Assembly (NCBI GenBank): GCA_010909165.1
Contig: MU008158.1
Span: 556,581 to 620,580, forward strand
Direction: 5' to 3'
Length of the DNA: 64,000 nucleotides
Source of the DNA: Anthoceros angustus
Taxonomy: Eukaryota > Streptophyta > Anthocerotopsida > Anthocerotales > Anthocerotaceae
Shown piece by piece: positions 22,051 through 34,524 of the stretch (position 1 is its first letter; every line of letters begins with the position of its first letter). The notes under the pieces are model-generated. The model saw only the letters and a program-made list of their open reading frames with translations. It had not been told where the DNA came from and made no database searches. Position numbers and translations under genes: made by a program.

Positions 22051-22897
22051 ACACTGTTGCTACTGTAGTTTCGGGAAATGTTGTAATAAATGTGGTTATT
22101 CCTGTTGTTCTGGAAGTGTTCTAAAGATATCATAGTTTATCATGAAGCTCTTTCCATTATTAGTATGATAATTAGTTAACCCTATAGTAAAAAAATTTTA
22201 ACCCTATATTTTTATCTGGTCGCACACTGTTGCTACTGTAGTTTCGGGAAATGTTGTAATGAATGTGGTTATTCCTGTTGTTCTAGAAGTGTTCTAAAGA
22301 TATCATAGTTTATCATGAAGCTCTTTCCATTATTAGTATGATAATTAGTTAACCCTATAATAAAGAAATTTTAACCCTATATTTTTATCTGGTCGCACAC
22401 TGTTGCTACTGTAGTTTCGGGAAATGTTGTAATGAATGTGGTTATTCCTGTTGTTCTGGAAGTGTTCTAAAGATATCATAGTTTATCATGAAGCTCTTTC
22501 CATTATTAGTATGATAATTAGTTAACCCTATAGTAAAGAAATTTTAATCCTGTATTTTTATCTGTCGCACACTGTTGCTATCGGGAAATGTTGTAATGAA
22601 TGTGGTTATTCCTGTTGTTCTGGAAGTGTTCTAAAGATATCATAGTTTATCATGAAGCTCTTTCCATTATTAGTATGATAATTAGTTAACCCTATAGTAA
22701 AGAAATTTTAATCCTGTATTTTTATCTGTCGCACACTGTTGCTATCGGGAAATGTTATAATGAATGTGGTTATTCCTGTTGTTCTGGAAGTGTTCTAAAG
22801 ATATCATAGTTTATCATGAAGCTCTTTCCATTATTAGTATGATAATTAGTTAACCCTATAGTAAAGAATTTTAACCCTGTATTTTTATCTGGTCGCA
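22051..22897. repeat. ~173-bp tandem array, 5 copies
   Basis: Units start at ACACTGTTGCTA at 22051, 22224, 22397, 22569 and 22733 (periods 173, 173, 172, 164). The last two have lost a short CTGTAGTTT segment. Each contains TTATTCCTGTTGTTCTGG, GATATCATAGTTTATCATG and GTTAACCCTATA. AT-rich and non-coding; divergence is low. Confidence 0.95.
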
Positions 22898-23039
22898 ACC
22901 AGTTACCTGCTAATGTGACATCCTCCGTAGAAGAGAGAAACTTTTACAACGTTAAAATATTTGATAATGATAACTCGCACAATTGACACATTGAAATTGG
23001 ACTTTTTTTTACTAGAAAAACTCAAATAAAAACTGACAT

Positions 23040-23880
23040 TTGCTCGTTGCAGGGATCTACGAGTGAGGCGCATCTTTTTGACACTTTCAGCAGTCGCTTT
23101 TCAAGCAACAATTGGATATATCCAAGCGGAGATGGAATGAGAGTATAAGCTCAGGGGCACCCCAGCAAACCAGCAACAATGGGATAGTTGCAGGCTATAC
23201 CCATGGAATTTGACAACACTCAATTTGTTCCAGGAACGATGTTTCAAGTGCGGGGAAATTGGCCATAGGGACATTCAACGTTGAGGAGGACAAGAAGGAA
23301 GACCAGCTAATGTAGCCCCTTGGATATATTGTGTTTAGATTGAGGAGTCTACAGCAAGTGAGTTAGAAAAGGACTAGGTCTGATACAAATTAGGGATTTA
23401 AACATCAAAGCCTTTTTGTTCCTCAAAGTAGAAGTGTCCGAGCTCTAAAAATTTCCTGCAGGTTTGAGGGGACACGAACGTACAGTTCTACTAGACTTTG
23501 ACACCAATGCCAACTTTTTATCGAAAACGTTTACCGAGAGTAAAAACATGTTTACAGAAGTTGAGTGTGGCCCAATCGTTTTTGCAAACGGTAGCTCAGC
23601 GGCTAGCTCATTAGTACAGAGCATGCCGGCGAGGCTTCAAATGGGATCTTATGGCGAGCAGTAGGAGTTTATTATAACAGATCTTGATGTGGGCTGCGAG
23701 GTCTTGCTAGAAATGCTCTGGCTCAAAAAACACTTGCCTACAATTGATTGGAGCATAAAAAGGATTCAATTTATGCATAATGACGAGAAGCTCCCGTTAC
23801 AGGGAATGACCAAGGCAAAGCATGCCACCTTCATTACCCATTACATTTCTTGGGCAGCCATATTCCATGAGATGCAAAAA
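23040..23880 (+). mobile_element. Degenerate Ty3/gypsy-type gag-protease fragment
   Basis: Near 23234-23284 a frame reads a CCHC zinc-knuckle-like motif, CFKCGEIGHRDIQ, in which the last Cys is lost and a stop follows. At 23464-23663 a frame contains LLDFDTNANFLS, resembling the retropepsin active-site region but with a changed D-T-N triad, then a stop. Downstream 23689 onward reads GCEVLLEMLWLKKHLPTIDW, matching the usual end of gypsy proteases (a VLGMPWL-type block followed by a P-x-IDW). Order and motifs fit the gag nucleocapsid to protease segment of a plant Ty3/gypsy retrotransposon. No reverse transcriptase or LTRs were found next to it, so it is a dead fragment. Confidence 0.7.
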
Positions 23881-26800
23881 GAAAAAAAACTATGTTGTTA
23901 TACCTTGTGCAAGAGTAGAAAAAGTAATTGTTCTTAAATGCACATCCGAGCTTATTGTCATTGTGGATGCCTCTTGGAACACAGAGTAAGAGGCATGATG
24001 TACTGATGGGAACTACCTCCATGGTTTGCAGGCCGTTTATTCTTCCTGCATATGACATTGTGGGTGCAGTATGTGACTTTAGGTGGGGAGCTCAGTTGCT
24101 CCTCTTCACCTCGACCCCCTGGTCCCCTTTGGTTGTCCCCTCGTGGATGGGCTTTTCCCATCGTTTTTTCACCTCAATAAAATCCTCTTCCTTCAAGAAT
24201 TAAATGGTGTTTACTCAATGTGTGTATATGAAACTACACAACAATAGCCATCCTAGCAAATAAAATACCACTCCTAAAAATCCATTCTATCACCGCTAGC
24301 AGCCATCTCATGTACATATGTGAAATATGAAGCCACATAACTGAATACAAAAATCAAGCTTTTTAATAGCATTGCTTTTGGCGAGATAGAGAGCCCATCT
24401 TCTGTTTCAAGCCGTCTCTCAAATACAATTCCATGCCACAGACCCTAACTCGGCCGCGGCTGTAACTTAGGGTTGTGAGGAATCAAGGTTTGCGCATGCA
24501 AGCCTTCAAGCCCGTGATTCTGGATGATCAACAAAGGTAGACATGCGAAGTGGATCTGCTGATGCAAGCAGCAAGTGAGGGTTGTGCATGTACCACTACA
24601 GGATAGGGGCTTCATCGTGTCGAGGCGGTGGTACCGCTGCGAGCCATGCGGAGCCTATGGAAATCACGGTTGCTCTGGTCAGTGGGGAGCAATACACAAA
24701 CAAGGAACCCTTGTACATGTGGCACATGGACTATGAGGGTGCCCAACTGGGACCGTATTGTGAATAATGAGTTCAAAAGTTGAGGCATTACGCATACATG
24801 GGATGCTAACGAGTGCAAATCCTTTGCTGCAGCGTATGACAAGATGTGTATGTTCCACTTCAGGGTGCACGCGGCTGTAGATGAAGCAACGCACTATATA
24901 AAGTCTATAACGCATTTTATATAATATGTTATCTCATATTTCTCCACCTACAAGGTAAGGTGGAGATAAGTGGGAAGGGTATTATTTGCAATTGGGTGTT
25001 TGTAGATAGCTGGGAGGCAGTTGGCGTGTGCGATAGCCAGGTGCAGCAAATGACGACGTGGTGGGTGGGTTGGTGGGTGGCAGTGGATCGAACACTTCTA
25101 GAGGGCGCTTAACCTCAGAATGATGAGAGGCTTTTTTGCAAATTTTATGCAAATATTCATTATATTTTTTCGGAGGGCATGTTAATTTTTTTATTTTTCT
25201 ACCAACTGCATAATTGTGAACGTGCTATTCTGTTCAAAATGATGTAGCCCACTCACGATTTTGATGTGTGTACATTCTTGCACCAAAATCCATGTAATTT
25301 TTCGAGAGCCTCATTTCTTGGTTTTCGCGTGGAATCTTTTGCTGTTTATGATGCTACAGTCCACGCTTCCTTGAGCAAAAATTTTCATGAACAGCCAGCA
25401 CTGTCTTCTAGGCGTGTGCAAAGAAATGGAGTTAAAAAGTCACGTTTGATTTTCAAAGAATTTTCACAAACGCCAAGAACCTTGCAAGGGTCCCAACCAT
25501 GGTTAGATGAAAAAGTGCGTTCGACATATGCACCCATGTGAACGCACACAAAATTGCAGACTGGGTGCTGGAGCGAGGCAAGGGTTCAAAGCATCAATTA
25601 GAATCTTTGAGGTAGAGGTCGAATTTTCAGGTATTTTTTTATTTTTTTAAAGACCTGATATTGAAGAACTAGACCATCAAAATATATGCTCAAGGTTAGT
25701 TAGTTCCAAATATGGGTAAAATAAAATGCATGTAGTGATACGTATCGTCGAAGACTCATTTTGAGTAGATTCGTAATTCTAGAATTAAGGAGAAGTGGGG
25801 CTTCGTGTACAAAAGGTACATGACGGAGATGTAGGACAGCCATAAATTGGATTCGACCAACCCTTGCTACATACACTCCTTACACACAGCATTCATGCCG
25901 ACCATGAGGAAAGAGCCGACGACTTTTGTTCGGGTGTGGAGTTTGCACAGGGTTAGAAAAATGAGTTTGGGGGACAATGATATACCAAGGCACTTCCCCG
26001 CGGAGGCCTTTCAGGAGGAGGAGCAGCTGGTAGGTCTTGTAGGACCGCTTGCGTATGGGGTAGACGACGAGGACGACAATGACTACTATGTCCCTGGACT
26101 AAAGTTCGCGTGTTGCACCAGAGGTGTCTGCGTTTCCTCTCATTCCATTGCTGACAGGGTTAAGTTGAGTCCAGTACAGACCGCATTGGTCAGGGTTTGC
26201 TTAGCTTAACCCAACTTGGTCATACCCCCTGGTATCTTGTACCGAAGAGGTACAACTCTTCAAACACAGGCTAAAAAAGCTCACCGATTATAATCAATTA
26301 GTAAAGCACTAAACTTTGATCAAACACTTCCGTAAAGCACCTCAAACTTGGTATCAGAGTTATCTCTCGATTACTAGGTCCACAATGCATTATGATGTGA
26401 ATCTAGATGTTCTTCTTATACTATAGAATATCGTACTAATACCTTTGGTGTTTGCTTTATGAAACTACTTTATATTCATACTTATTCTTAGTTTCATCTA
26501 TGTTCAACTAAACATATTTTCCTAATAAAATAGTTTAACTTTTCTATAATTAATATTTATATTCCTTAAAGTTTCACCCTCAATTCGGTTCGCTACCAAA
26601 GCGGACACAAGCAAGCATGAAGGTAAACGTATCGTATAAAGAAAAATTTGGTGTGGAAAAAACAAAGTGCTCCGTCCAGTTTGGTAAGCCGTACTCCAGC
26701 AGCAAAGAAAACTTTAAACTCACCGGGTGGGAGGAAGTTCGGTGCGAAAACAAAGCAGGTTGAGTTTGTGTGCGTGACGGCTTTGGTTGGGTCACCCTCA

Positions 26801-27460
26801 ATTCACTCCGCACCTCAGTTCGCTCCGTGCTGTGTGAAGAAAAGTTTGGTGTCCCGTCCCCTCTGTCCTGTTTGTTATGCAATACATGGGTCCGCTCGTT
26901 GAGTCTGGAAACCTTGGAAAACTGACAAAGCAAGGACGAGAAACTACCTTCCGGAGTGTCCGTAGGTCAACGCGCACGTTGTCTGAAGAGCGGGAGTCGC
27001 GGACTCGGGAACACAGAATGTGCTCGACCTCCCCACGCTCCACCCTCCGATGGAACCGAGCTCACATATATCCACCGAATTTATTAGCTGCGAGGATCCC
27101 GAGGACACATTCCGCCCTCTCCTCTTGTCTAGGAATCCTGATTGATGGAATACATTTCTCATGCTTGATTTTTCATCCTCAAAGCTAGCAGCTGCACTCT
27201 CTACAGATGTAGATGTTGGTTCTCTTTTCTCTTGTTGGACGCAGCATTCTCCCCCCGGAGATGGCTGTTGAGAGATTAAAGCAGCGAGGGTGGGACCGCC
27301 TATGAAAAGCGGACCTCCAATCATGCATCCAGATGTCGCACCAACCCGCACCAGCTCACGGCGGGGCGATGTCGATGCGGGTTCTTGCTTCTTAGTCTTT
27401 CGCTTCTCTGCCAACTACGCTGCAATGGCTTCATGAGAGATCCGTTTTCTGCGGAAGGAA
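23881..27460. other. Gene-poor stretch upstream of GALS-a
   Basis: AT-rich between about 24.2 and 26.6 kb, with no gene I can support. A plus-strand frame of 120 codons at 25847-26209 has no known motif. A retrotransposon primer-binding-site-like sequence lies at 26349. From about 27240 the sequence belongs to the GALS duplication and is probably promoter and 5' UTR. Confidence 0.5.
26349..26359 (+). other. PBS-like site (initiator Met tRNA type)
   Basis: TGGTATCAGAG matches the start of the primer-binding site that many plant LTR retrotransposons use with initiator methionine tRNA. The LTR that should end just upstream was not delimited, so this may be a remnant or chance. Confidence 0.4.
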
Positions 27461-28986
27461 ATGACGCAGAATGCGACGGTGCGGCGGCCCCCGGAAGGCT
27501 GCATCCGGATGGTAATGGCGGGGGTGCTCACCGGGGGAGGCCTTCTGGCGCTGCTGGCGCTGCTTTGGCCCCTGCTGCTCCCGGAAGCCAGGCCCCTGCC
27601 ATCGCAGGACTCCCCGAGGGCCGACTCGGGGGGGCAGGGCAGCATGGGAGGCCACGGCCGGCTGCGGCAGTTCGCGGAGCACGGGCGGGTGTCCGCCCTC
27701 TTCGTGCAGATGGGCGCGTATCGGGGCGGGGAGAACACGTTCGCGGTCGTGGGGCTCTCCTCCCGCCGGCTGCACGACGTGGGCACTCCCTGGTTCCATT
27801 GCGCGTGGGAGGAGCCCGGGGAGCTCGAGGTGCGTGGGAAGGTCGAGGTGCTCAAGCCGGACTGGGGGCTGGGCCAGATCTACACCGTCCTGGTGCTGAA
27901 TTGCTCCTTCCCGAGCCCGGTCGGGACGCTCGGGCGGGGAGGCTCCCTGCTGGTGGAGGCCGGGTACGGGAAGTCCGATAGCTTCTCTCCGCCGGAGATG
28001 TTCACTGCGCTGGAGGAGGCCGCGGGGGAGTACAATTCCCGGCTCTATTCCGGCGAGGAGCCCCCGGCGTACGAGTTCCTCTTCTGCGGCTCGCCCTTGT
28101 TCGGAAGCCCGAGCCCGCAGCGGATTCGGGAGTGGGTGGCGTACCACGCGCGCCTCTTCGGCTCGAGATCCCTCTTCGTCTTCCACGACGCCGGGGGAAT
28201 TCACGGCGGAGTCCGGGAGGTGCTGGAGCCCTGGGAGCGGCTGGGGCGAGTCGCCGTGGAGAACGTGCGGAACCAGGCCCGGTACGACGGGTACTACTAC
28301 AACCAGTTCCTGGTGCTCAACGACTGCCTCCACCGCGCGCGGTTCCTGGCCCGCTGGGTCTTCTTCTTCGACGTCGACGAGTTCCTTGCGGTGGCGCCAG
28401 GGGCGACGCTGCTGGAAGTGATGGAGGGGTTCGGTAACTTCACCCAGGTGCTGATCCCACAGCAGCGCATGTCCGACGGGCTTTGTGCTTACGATCGGCG
28501 GGACGCTGCTTCCGAGTAAGGCCCTGGCCGAGGCCGGGCTGTGTCTGCGGGCAATATGGGATAATTGCGTTAGGGTTTGCTGCTGATGTGGGCGGGTGTT
28601 GTTGCTCGTGTGGCAGCGACCAGGAGCTCTGGGCGGTGGAGAAGCTGGTATACAGGGTGGTGGTCTCGGCGGGAAAGGGGCTGGAAACGAAGTACGCGGT
28701 GCAGCCCGGGAATGTGTTCGCCACCGGCGTGCATCGCACAGAGCAGTTCCAGGGACTGAGCACGATTGCTGAGGCCGGCAGGTTGCGGTATTACCATTTT
28801 CATGGCAGCATTGGCAACAGGGGCCAGGTGTGTCGGGAATTCCCTAGCCGGGATCTCAGCAACTCCTCTCTTTTCAGGAGCTCGAAGGGGGATGCTTTCG
28901 AGTTCGATGACGGCTTGGCGCGCTTCATTCCCTCGGTTCGAGAGTTTGAGCTTGGAACAATAGGACGGCAACCATTCGTTCCATGA
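27461..28986 (+). CDS. GT92 family glycosyltransferase, galactan synthase (GALS)-like, copy a
   Basis: Two exons, 27461-28515 and 28617-28986, with a 101-bp GT-AG intron (phase 2); 474 residues. The N-terminus has a signal-anchor helix (about residues 18-40, VMAGVLTGGGLLALLALLW), as expected for a Golgi type II enzyme. The GT92/DUF23 domain follows, with IREWVAYHARLFG, FVFHDAGG, YDGYYYNQFLVLNDCLHRAR, FFFDVDEFL (DxD-type metal/sugar-nucleotide motif), then in exon 2 KYAVQPGNVFATGVHRTEQ, RYYHFHG and VREFELGTIG. GALS enzymes extend beta-1,4-galactan side chains of pectin in the Golgi (established for Arabidopsis). Donor specificity here is inferred. High GC content produces a long open antisense frame, which is a shadow. 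Confidence 0.9.
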
Positions 28987-31311
28987 GTCATGACTTGACA
29001 GAGCTTGCGTCCTTCAAGTTAGGCACCATATCAGGAAGATGCGGCCGAGGATGGGTCTCCTGCGTGTGCGTGGTCCGTTGCTGCATGTGATTCCACATTT
29101 GGGGCACATGATTCAGCATGTGTCTTGGTAGGGTTGGAATGTGGAGTGCTTGATAATGCCATGGAGTCAGCTTGCAACAACCCCTCACAGCCACAGGTGC
29201 AGGTTGGTCCAAGGCTACTACGTATACCGTAACAGACCAGTGTGAAAACAATCAGGTCATGGGCGAGACAGCCTTACCTGCAACGTACAATGGAAGCATT
29301 TCAGCTGGCTCATGTTTGGTGATCTTCAACTGCGAGCTCGTAAGCAGGTTGGTGACAGAGCCAGGGGAGTAGCGTTTTTAGTCTTCGATGAATCATAAGT
29401 ATGAGGCAGAGATGCAGCGAAGGGGACAGAGGGGCATGTTCATTGCGCTGCTGCCATTCCTCACAGCTTCTCCGTCTGTCTGGAAATGTCCACTACAACG
29501 TTCTGTTGCAGAAGGAGAGACTGTGTTATTTGCGCACCCACAAGATTCATCACTTAAGAACCAGGAACCTGCACTCTCTTCTTTCCCGATGTGCACGCAA
29601 TATAGTCCAGGCAGTTGGATTCTGATTATGAGCTCCTCCACCTCCAACGGGGCATTTGAAGCAGGTTCACCGAGAGGTTGTTTCCTGTCAAGCCGGACTC
29701 TCTTCGCGTCATAAGGGGCTAAATGAACATTGTCCCATATCAGCAGAGCCTACCTCCTTGTCCTAAACAACCCAGCCAGGAGGAACATCCTTGAATAAGT
29801 ATCTACCTTGTCACCATGTCCGCTCCTGGTTTTGCACTTCATAACACAAGCGATCCAGAACAAGCAATCCAGAACTCCCTGTGATCCCTTGTCATCAGAT
29901 GAAAGCCGGCCAAGGTCCTGATGATTGTGCCAAAGTAACTCTCCGTAAAGAAGAAAGGTTGACGAACCGCGTACAGTAAGGCACAGCTATGGAAGTTGTA
30001 GCAAGGATAGATGTGGAGCAGCTCCTCACTGCATCTCCATCTCTAGCTCAAGGGCACCATACATACCTCTACGTATGATTCACATTTGCAGTTGAGTTGA
30101 GCACGCTCTTCTTGCTCATATCGAAGCCCTTGTGGAGAGCAACGGATCTCGTCGGTTTAGGGTTCCCAAGGTTGATGCTTGTCAAGAACAGAGCTCGATC
30201 TTTCAAGTTCCAAGTACCCTGAGAGGCAGTGGCAGGTCGGCGTGGGTAAGACTGGTCCCCCACTCCGTCAGGTCAGCTGTGTCAGACACCCGCAAGCTCT
30301 TCGAAGATAGTCGGGAACTGGAACTGCTGCAGGCAATGCGTCCGCCTTCACCCTGCTGTGCACCAGGCCAGAGGAGGAATGAAAAGCGCGAGGCGACAGA
30401 CGTGGCATTTCCGTGGCTTGGGTCATCCTTCTTCTTCCTGGCCGGTGCCATCAGTCTGTCTTATTGCAAGTGTACAGAATCCGTAGGGCTCTACAAGTAG
30501 AAGTGCGTCGGCTAGTCTTCTGGGTCCGAGCAAAATGCAGGCCCGTCAGTGGACAGCGGCTGCTTCGGAGACACGTCTCTGCACCTGCCTCGGGCTCGGG
30601 TGACGAGCAGGCAGTCCTTGGCACTGCATGGAAGGAGGCAAGGAATGAATATAGTTGGGCAATATCTGATGCGTGGATTCTCCGCTGCCTTCCTCACGGA
30701 ATGCATCGGTTTGTGCTAGCGGGCAACTTGTCTGTGACCATGTCTCCTAGAAGCTGAACTGGAGCTTGAGTCTTGACAGGAAATGACTGTTCACAGCTGC
30801 GGAGGCCGATGGGGCCGACTGGACAGTGGACGTACACAGTGTGCAATGGTGTACAGCTCTTTCACATCTCCACCAAGTGGACACATTTCTAGAAGCAGCG
30901 ACGATTCCATGTACCTACACATTCCCACATGATTCACCTCTTGTCCAGAAATTCTGACTCACAACGTAGGAGGTTAATTTAGCAAACACACATAATACGT
31001 ATGTCGAGTTTCTCCTCCCCAAGCTTGATGGCAGCAGCGATTGGCCCCGGGAGATGGCGTGACGGTGGGTCCGCCTCTAAAGTTAGATCTCCAATCCCAG
31101 GATCCAGAGATCCCAGGTACTTCCTGGCTGGCTGCACGGCAGCGTGTCAGTCTGTTCTGTGGGCGGTGAGTCAAGCATCCCCCACATTGCCTATGTGGAC
31201 CCATTGCGGCTCTGATCCGCCTTAGCTTCTCTTGCAATTTCTCTGCACTGAAGGCCACATGAGAGCCATTCGATCTGTTGTTGTTGCACGAGGTGTGTGT
31301 GTGCGAGGAGG
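28987..31311. other. 3' flank of GALS-a, spacer and 5' flank of GALS-b
   Basis: The first ~1.1 kb is conserved with the flank of GALS-b and may be a long 3' UTR. No separate gene is supported in the middle (30.1-31.0 kb). From about 31010 the duplicated 5' flank of GALS-b begins. Confidence 0.6.
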
Positions 31312-32835
31312 ATGAAGCACAATGCGAAGGTGCGGCAACCGCCGGAAGGCTGCCTCCAGCTGGCCATGGCGGGGCTGCTCACAGGGGGCGGCCTCCTGGC
31401 ACTGCTCACCCTGATCTGGCCCTCGCTGCTCCTCGGGGCGAGGCCCCTGCGATTGCAGGCCCCCGGGGCCGACTCCGGAGAGCAGGGCAGCCTGGGAGGC
31501 CACGGCCGGCTGCGGCAGTTCGCGGAGCACGGCCGGGTGGCCGCTCTCTTCGTGCAGATGGGCGCGTACCGAGGCGGGGAGAACACATTCGCGGTCGTGG
31601 GCCTCTCGTCCCGCCGGCTGCACGACTTGGGCAACCCCTGGTTCCATTGCGACTGGGCGGAGCCCGGGAAGCGCGCGGTGCGCGGCTGGGTGCAGGTGCA
31701 CAAGCCGGACTGGGGGCTGGGCCGGATCTACACCGTCCTGGTCCTGAATTGCTCCTTCCCCAGGCCGGTGGGAACGCGGGGGCGGGGAGGCTCCCTCCTG
31801 CTCACCGCCGGGTACGGGAACTCCGACAACTTCTCTCGCCCGGAGACGTTCGCGGCGCTGGAGGAGGCCGCGGGGGAGTACAACCCTCGGCTGTATTCCG
31901 GGCAGGACCCCCCAGCGTATGAGTTCATCTTCTGCGGCTCCCCGTTGTACGGTGACCTGAGCCCGCAGCGGATTCGGGAGTGGGTGGCGTACCACGCGCG
32001 CCTCTTCGGCCCGAGATCCCTCTTCGTCTTCCACGACGCCGGGGGAGTTCAGGGCGGAGTCCGGGAAGTGCTGGAGCCGTGGGAGAAGCTGGGCCGGGTC
32101 GCCGTGGAGAACGTGCGGAACCAGGCCCGGTACGACGGGTACTACTACAACCAGTTCCTGGTGCTCAACGACTGCCTGCACCGCGCCAGGTTCCTGGGCC
32201 GCTGGATCTTCTTCTTCGACGTGGACGAGTTCGTGGCGGTGCCGCCGGGGGAGACGCTGCAAGAAGTCATGGAGGAGCTCGGTAACTACACCCAGGTCAT
32301 GATCCCGCAGCAGTTCATGTCCGCCCGGTTCTGCGCGGACAAATGGCGGGACTCCGATTCTGTGTAAGACTCTGGCTGAGGCCGCGCTGCCTCTGCCTGC
32401 AATATGGGTTAAATGCGTTAGGGTTTGATGGTTGATGTGGGTGGGTGGTGTTGCTTGTGTGGCAGCGACGAGGAGCACTGGGCAGTGGAGAAGCTGGCTT
32501 ACAAGGCGGTGGATCCGGCGGGCAGGCAGCTGGACCCCAAGTACGCGGTGCAGCCCAGGAATGTGTTCGCCACCGGCGTGCATCGCACAGAGAATTTTCA
32601 GGGATGGACCAAGTTTGCTGAGCCGGACAGGTTGCGGTATTACCATTTCCATGGCAGCCTCAACAACAGGGGCCCCGCGTGCCTGGAATTCCCTCCTCCG
32701 GATCCCAGCAACTCCTCTCTTTTCCGGAGCTCGGATGGCGCCGCGTTTGAGGTTGATTACGGGTTGGCGCGCTCCATTCCCTCGGTGAAAGAGTTTGAGC
32801 TGGAAACCATAGGACGGCAACCCTTCGTTCCATGA
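31312..32835 (+). CDS. GT92 family glycosyltransferase, galactan synthase (GALS)-like, copy b
   Basis: Two exons, 31312-32363 and 32466-32835, intron of 102 bp at the same position and phase as copy a; 473 residues. The first ATG (MKHNAKVRQPPEGC) aligns with the start of copy a. The signal-anchor MAGLLTGGGLLALLTLIW, the WVAYHARLFG, FVFHDAGG, YYYNQFLVLNDCLHRAR and FFFDVDEFV motifs, and the exon 2 blocks KYAVQPRNVFATGVH and RYYHFHG are all intact. It is the downstream member of a tandem duplication and appears functional by eye. Expected role: Golgi beta-1,4-galactan synthesis, by family. Confidence 0.9.
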
Positions 32836-34524
32836 GTCTTGACGTGACAGAGCTTGCGTCCTTCAAGTTCGTCATCTCAGGAAGATGCGGCCGGGAATGG
32901 TCTCTCCTGCGTGTTCTGAGTCGTTGCTGCATGTGGTTCCACACTGGACCACATGGTTCCGCATGTGTCGTGCTAGGGTTGGAATGTGGAGTTCATGGTA
33001 ACAGGTGGCCGGGTGTCACGCCAGCTTGCGACAACCCCTCACGGCCACAGGTGCAGGTTTGTCCAAGGATATCAGATTATCTTACAGTAACTGCCCAGTG
33101 TGAAGACAATGAGGTCACGGGCGAGTCTGCCTTACCTGCAAGGTGCAATGGAAGCCTCTCCCAGCTAATGCTTTCTGATCTTCAAGTGCTAGCCGGTAAG
33201 CGAGTTGTGACAGAACCAGGGACTTCGCGTCTCAGTCTTTGACAAGCCGTAAGCAAGATGCAGACAGATGGCCATGTTCATGGCGCTGCTGTCATTCCTC
33301 GCAGCACCTCTGTCTGCCTGGAAATGTCCGCTGCAGCCTTCTGTTGCTGAAGCAAAGCCAGTGTCACACATCAGCACAGCCTACTTCCTTGCCCTACACA
33401 ACTCATCCATGAAAGAACACCTTGTACCTCGGATAAGTATCTGCCTCTGTCACCACATCCGCTCCTGGTCTCGCACATGACAAAGTACATCCCTTGCTCT
33501 CTATAAGAAGAAGCAAAGGTTGACGAACAGCGCTCAGTACAGCACAGCCATGGAAGCCGAATCAAGTTCAGCATGTCTCGAGGACGGACGAGGGCCAGCT
33601 CCATGGATACATAACTCGCACTTGCAGGCGAGTTGAACCTGCCGCGATCAAATGCGCATTAGAGCCGTTGGCGCAGTTAAGCAACCGGACTAGACGTTCA
33701 TTGAAGCCGTGTTAATCGGAGTCCGCTGGCCAGTGCACGTATAGAGTGGCGGCAGCTCGACACGATCGCCTGAGAAGCAGGCCGCGTCTTCTGCCTTGGA
33801 CCCTGCGCTGCGGGGTCCTGCGCCTGCCATCGTCTTTCCTCCTCGCGTCGCCCCTCCGATCTCTCACCCAGGCACCGGAGGCCGGAGAGGCGGACGACCG
33901 GTCCGACACCTCCCTTCTGCGTCATCTCCAATTCCACATTTTTCTCGGCCCGGCTCGGGCTGGGCGTCCCAGGCTCGCCTGGCATCCGGCGCGGATCTCG
34001 TGGCGCCTTTGCATGTCCCGCTCGCCGGCCTGGGTTATCGCATCGCATTGCACCTGCGGGGAAGGTGCCCGCGCTCTGAATCTCATCTCACGCCTGGAGC
34101 AGACGGGAGAACAGGAATTGAGTTCTCGCACTGGCTGCCATCACGCGAGCTTCGGGGGAGGAGGCGACGCCGGCAGGGCCTCGGGAGGAGGCCGGGGAGG
34201 AGGGTATGCGGGGTGCGGAGCAGGGTTGCATGTGGGCATGTATGTGGGTGTAGGGTTGGATCTGGCAGGGTAGAGTAGGCGCATTGGGTGGGCCAGGGAG
34301 TGGGGAATGCAGTACGCGGGCGATGCTGTGGCAGCAGGGAAGGAAGGGGTTGCATGCGCACAGCTGGGCAGGGGAATTTGAATTTGTTGGGTGACACACG
34401 GCAGGTCGGGAGAAGGTAGAGTAGGGAGGACGTATGACGAGGGAGCGTGTGGTTGTTGTTTCCAGGTGGTGGAGGAAGGGGTGCGGGGAGGAGGGGCGGG
34501 CGCAGGGGAGCTTGATATGGTAGG
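32836..34524. other. 3' flank of GALS-b and upstream region of the plus-strand apyrase
   Basis: To about 33650 this repeats the GALS-a flank. From about 33700 the DNA is GC-rich and several frames are open on both strands, none with a motif I recognise. The last part (34.2-34.5 kb) is G-rich with TGGGTG-like runs and is probably promoter and 5' UTR of the apyrase gene. Confidence 0.5.

Larger units (their letters stand above)
27240..33650. repeat. Tandem segmental duplication holding two GT92 genes
   Basis: The segment at about 27240-30110 matches the one at about 31010-33650. Similarity includes the 5' flank, both exons, the ~100-bp intron and roughly 800-1100 bp of 3' flank, for example GAGCTTGCGTCCTTCAAGTT at 29000 and 32850 and the AACAACCCCTCAC block at 29176 and 33030. 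The inserted ~900 bp between the units and many indels show that the event is not very recent. Confidence 0.85.

Noticed and set aside
25847-26209. 120-codon plus-strand frame with an acidic patch
   Set aside because: Isolated in AT-rich repeat-bearing DNA, no family recognised and no splice or start support.
31222-32820. 532-codon antisense frame across GALS-b, and a 300-codon one across GALS-a (27431-28333)
   Set aside because: GC-rich codons of the sense gene leave the antisense frame open. It crosses the intron, has no motif, and the sense protein is clearly conserved.
33746-34278. Overlapping GC-rich open frames before the plus-strand apyrase
   Set aside because: Open on both strands, no recognisable motif, and located where promoter and 5' UTR are expected.
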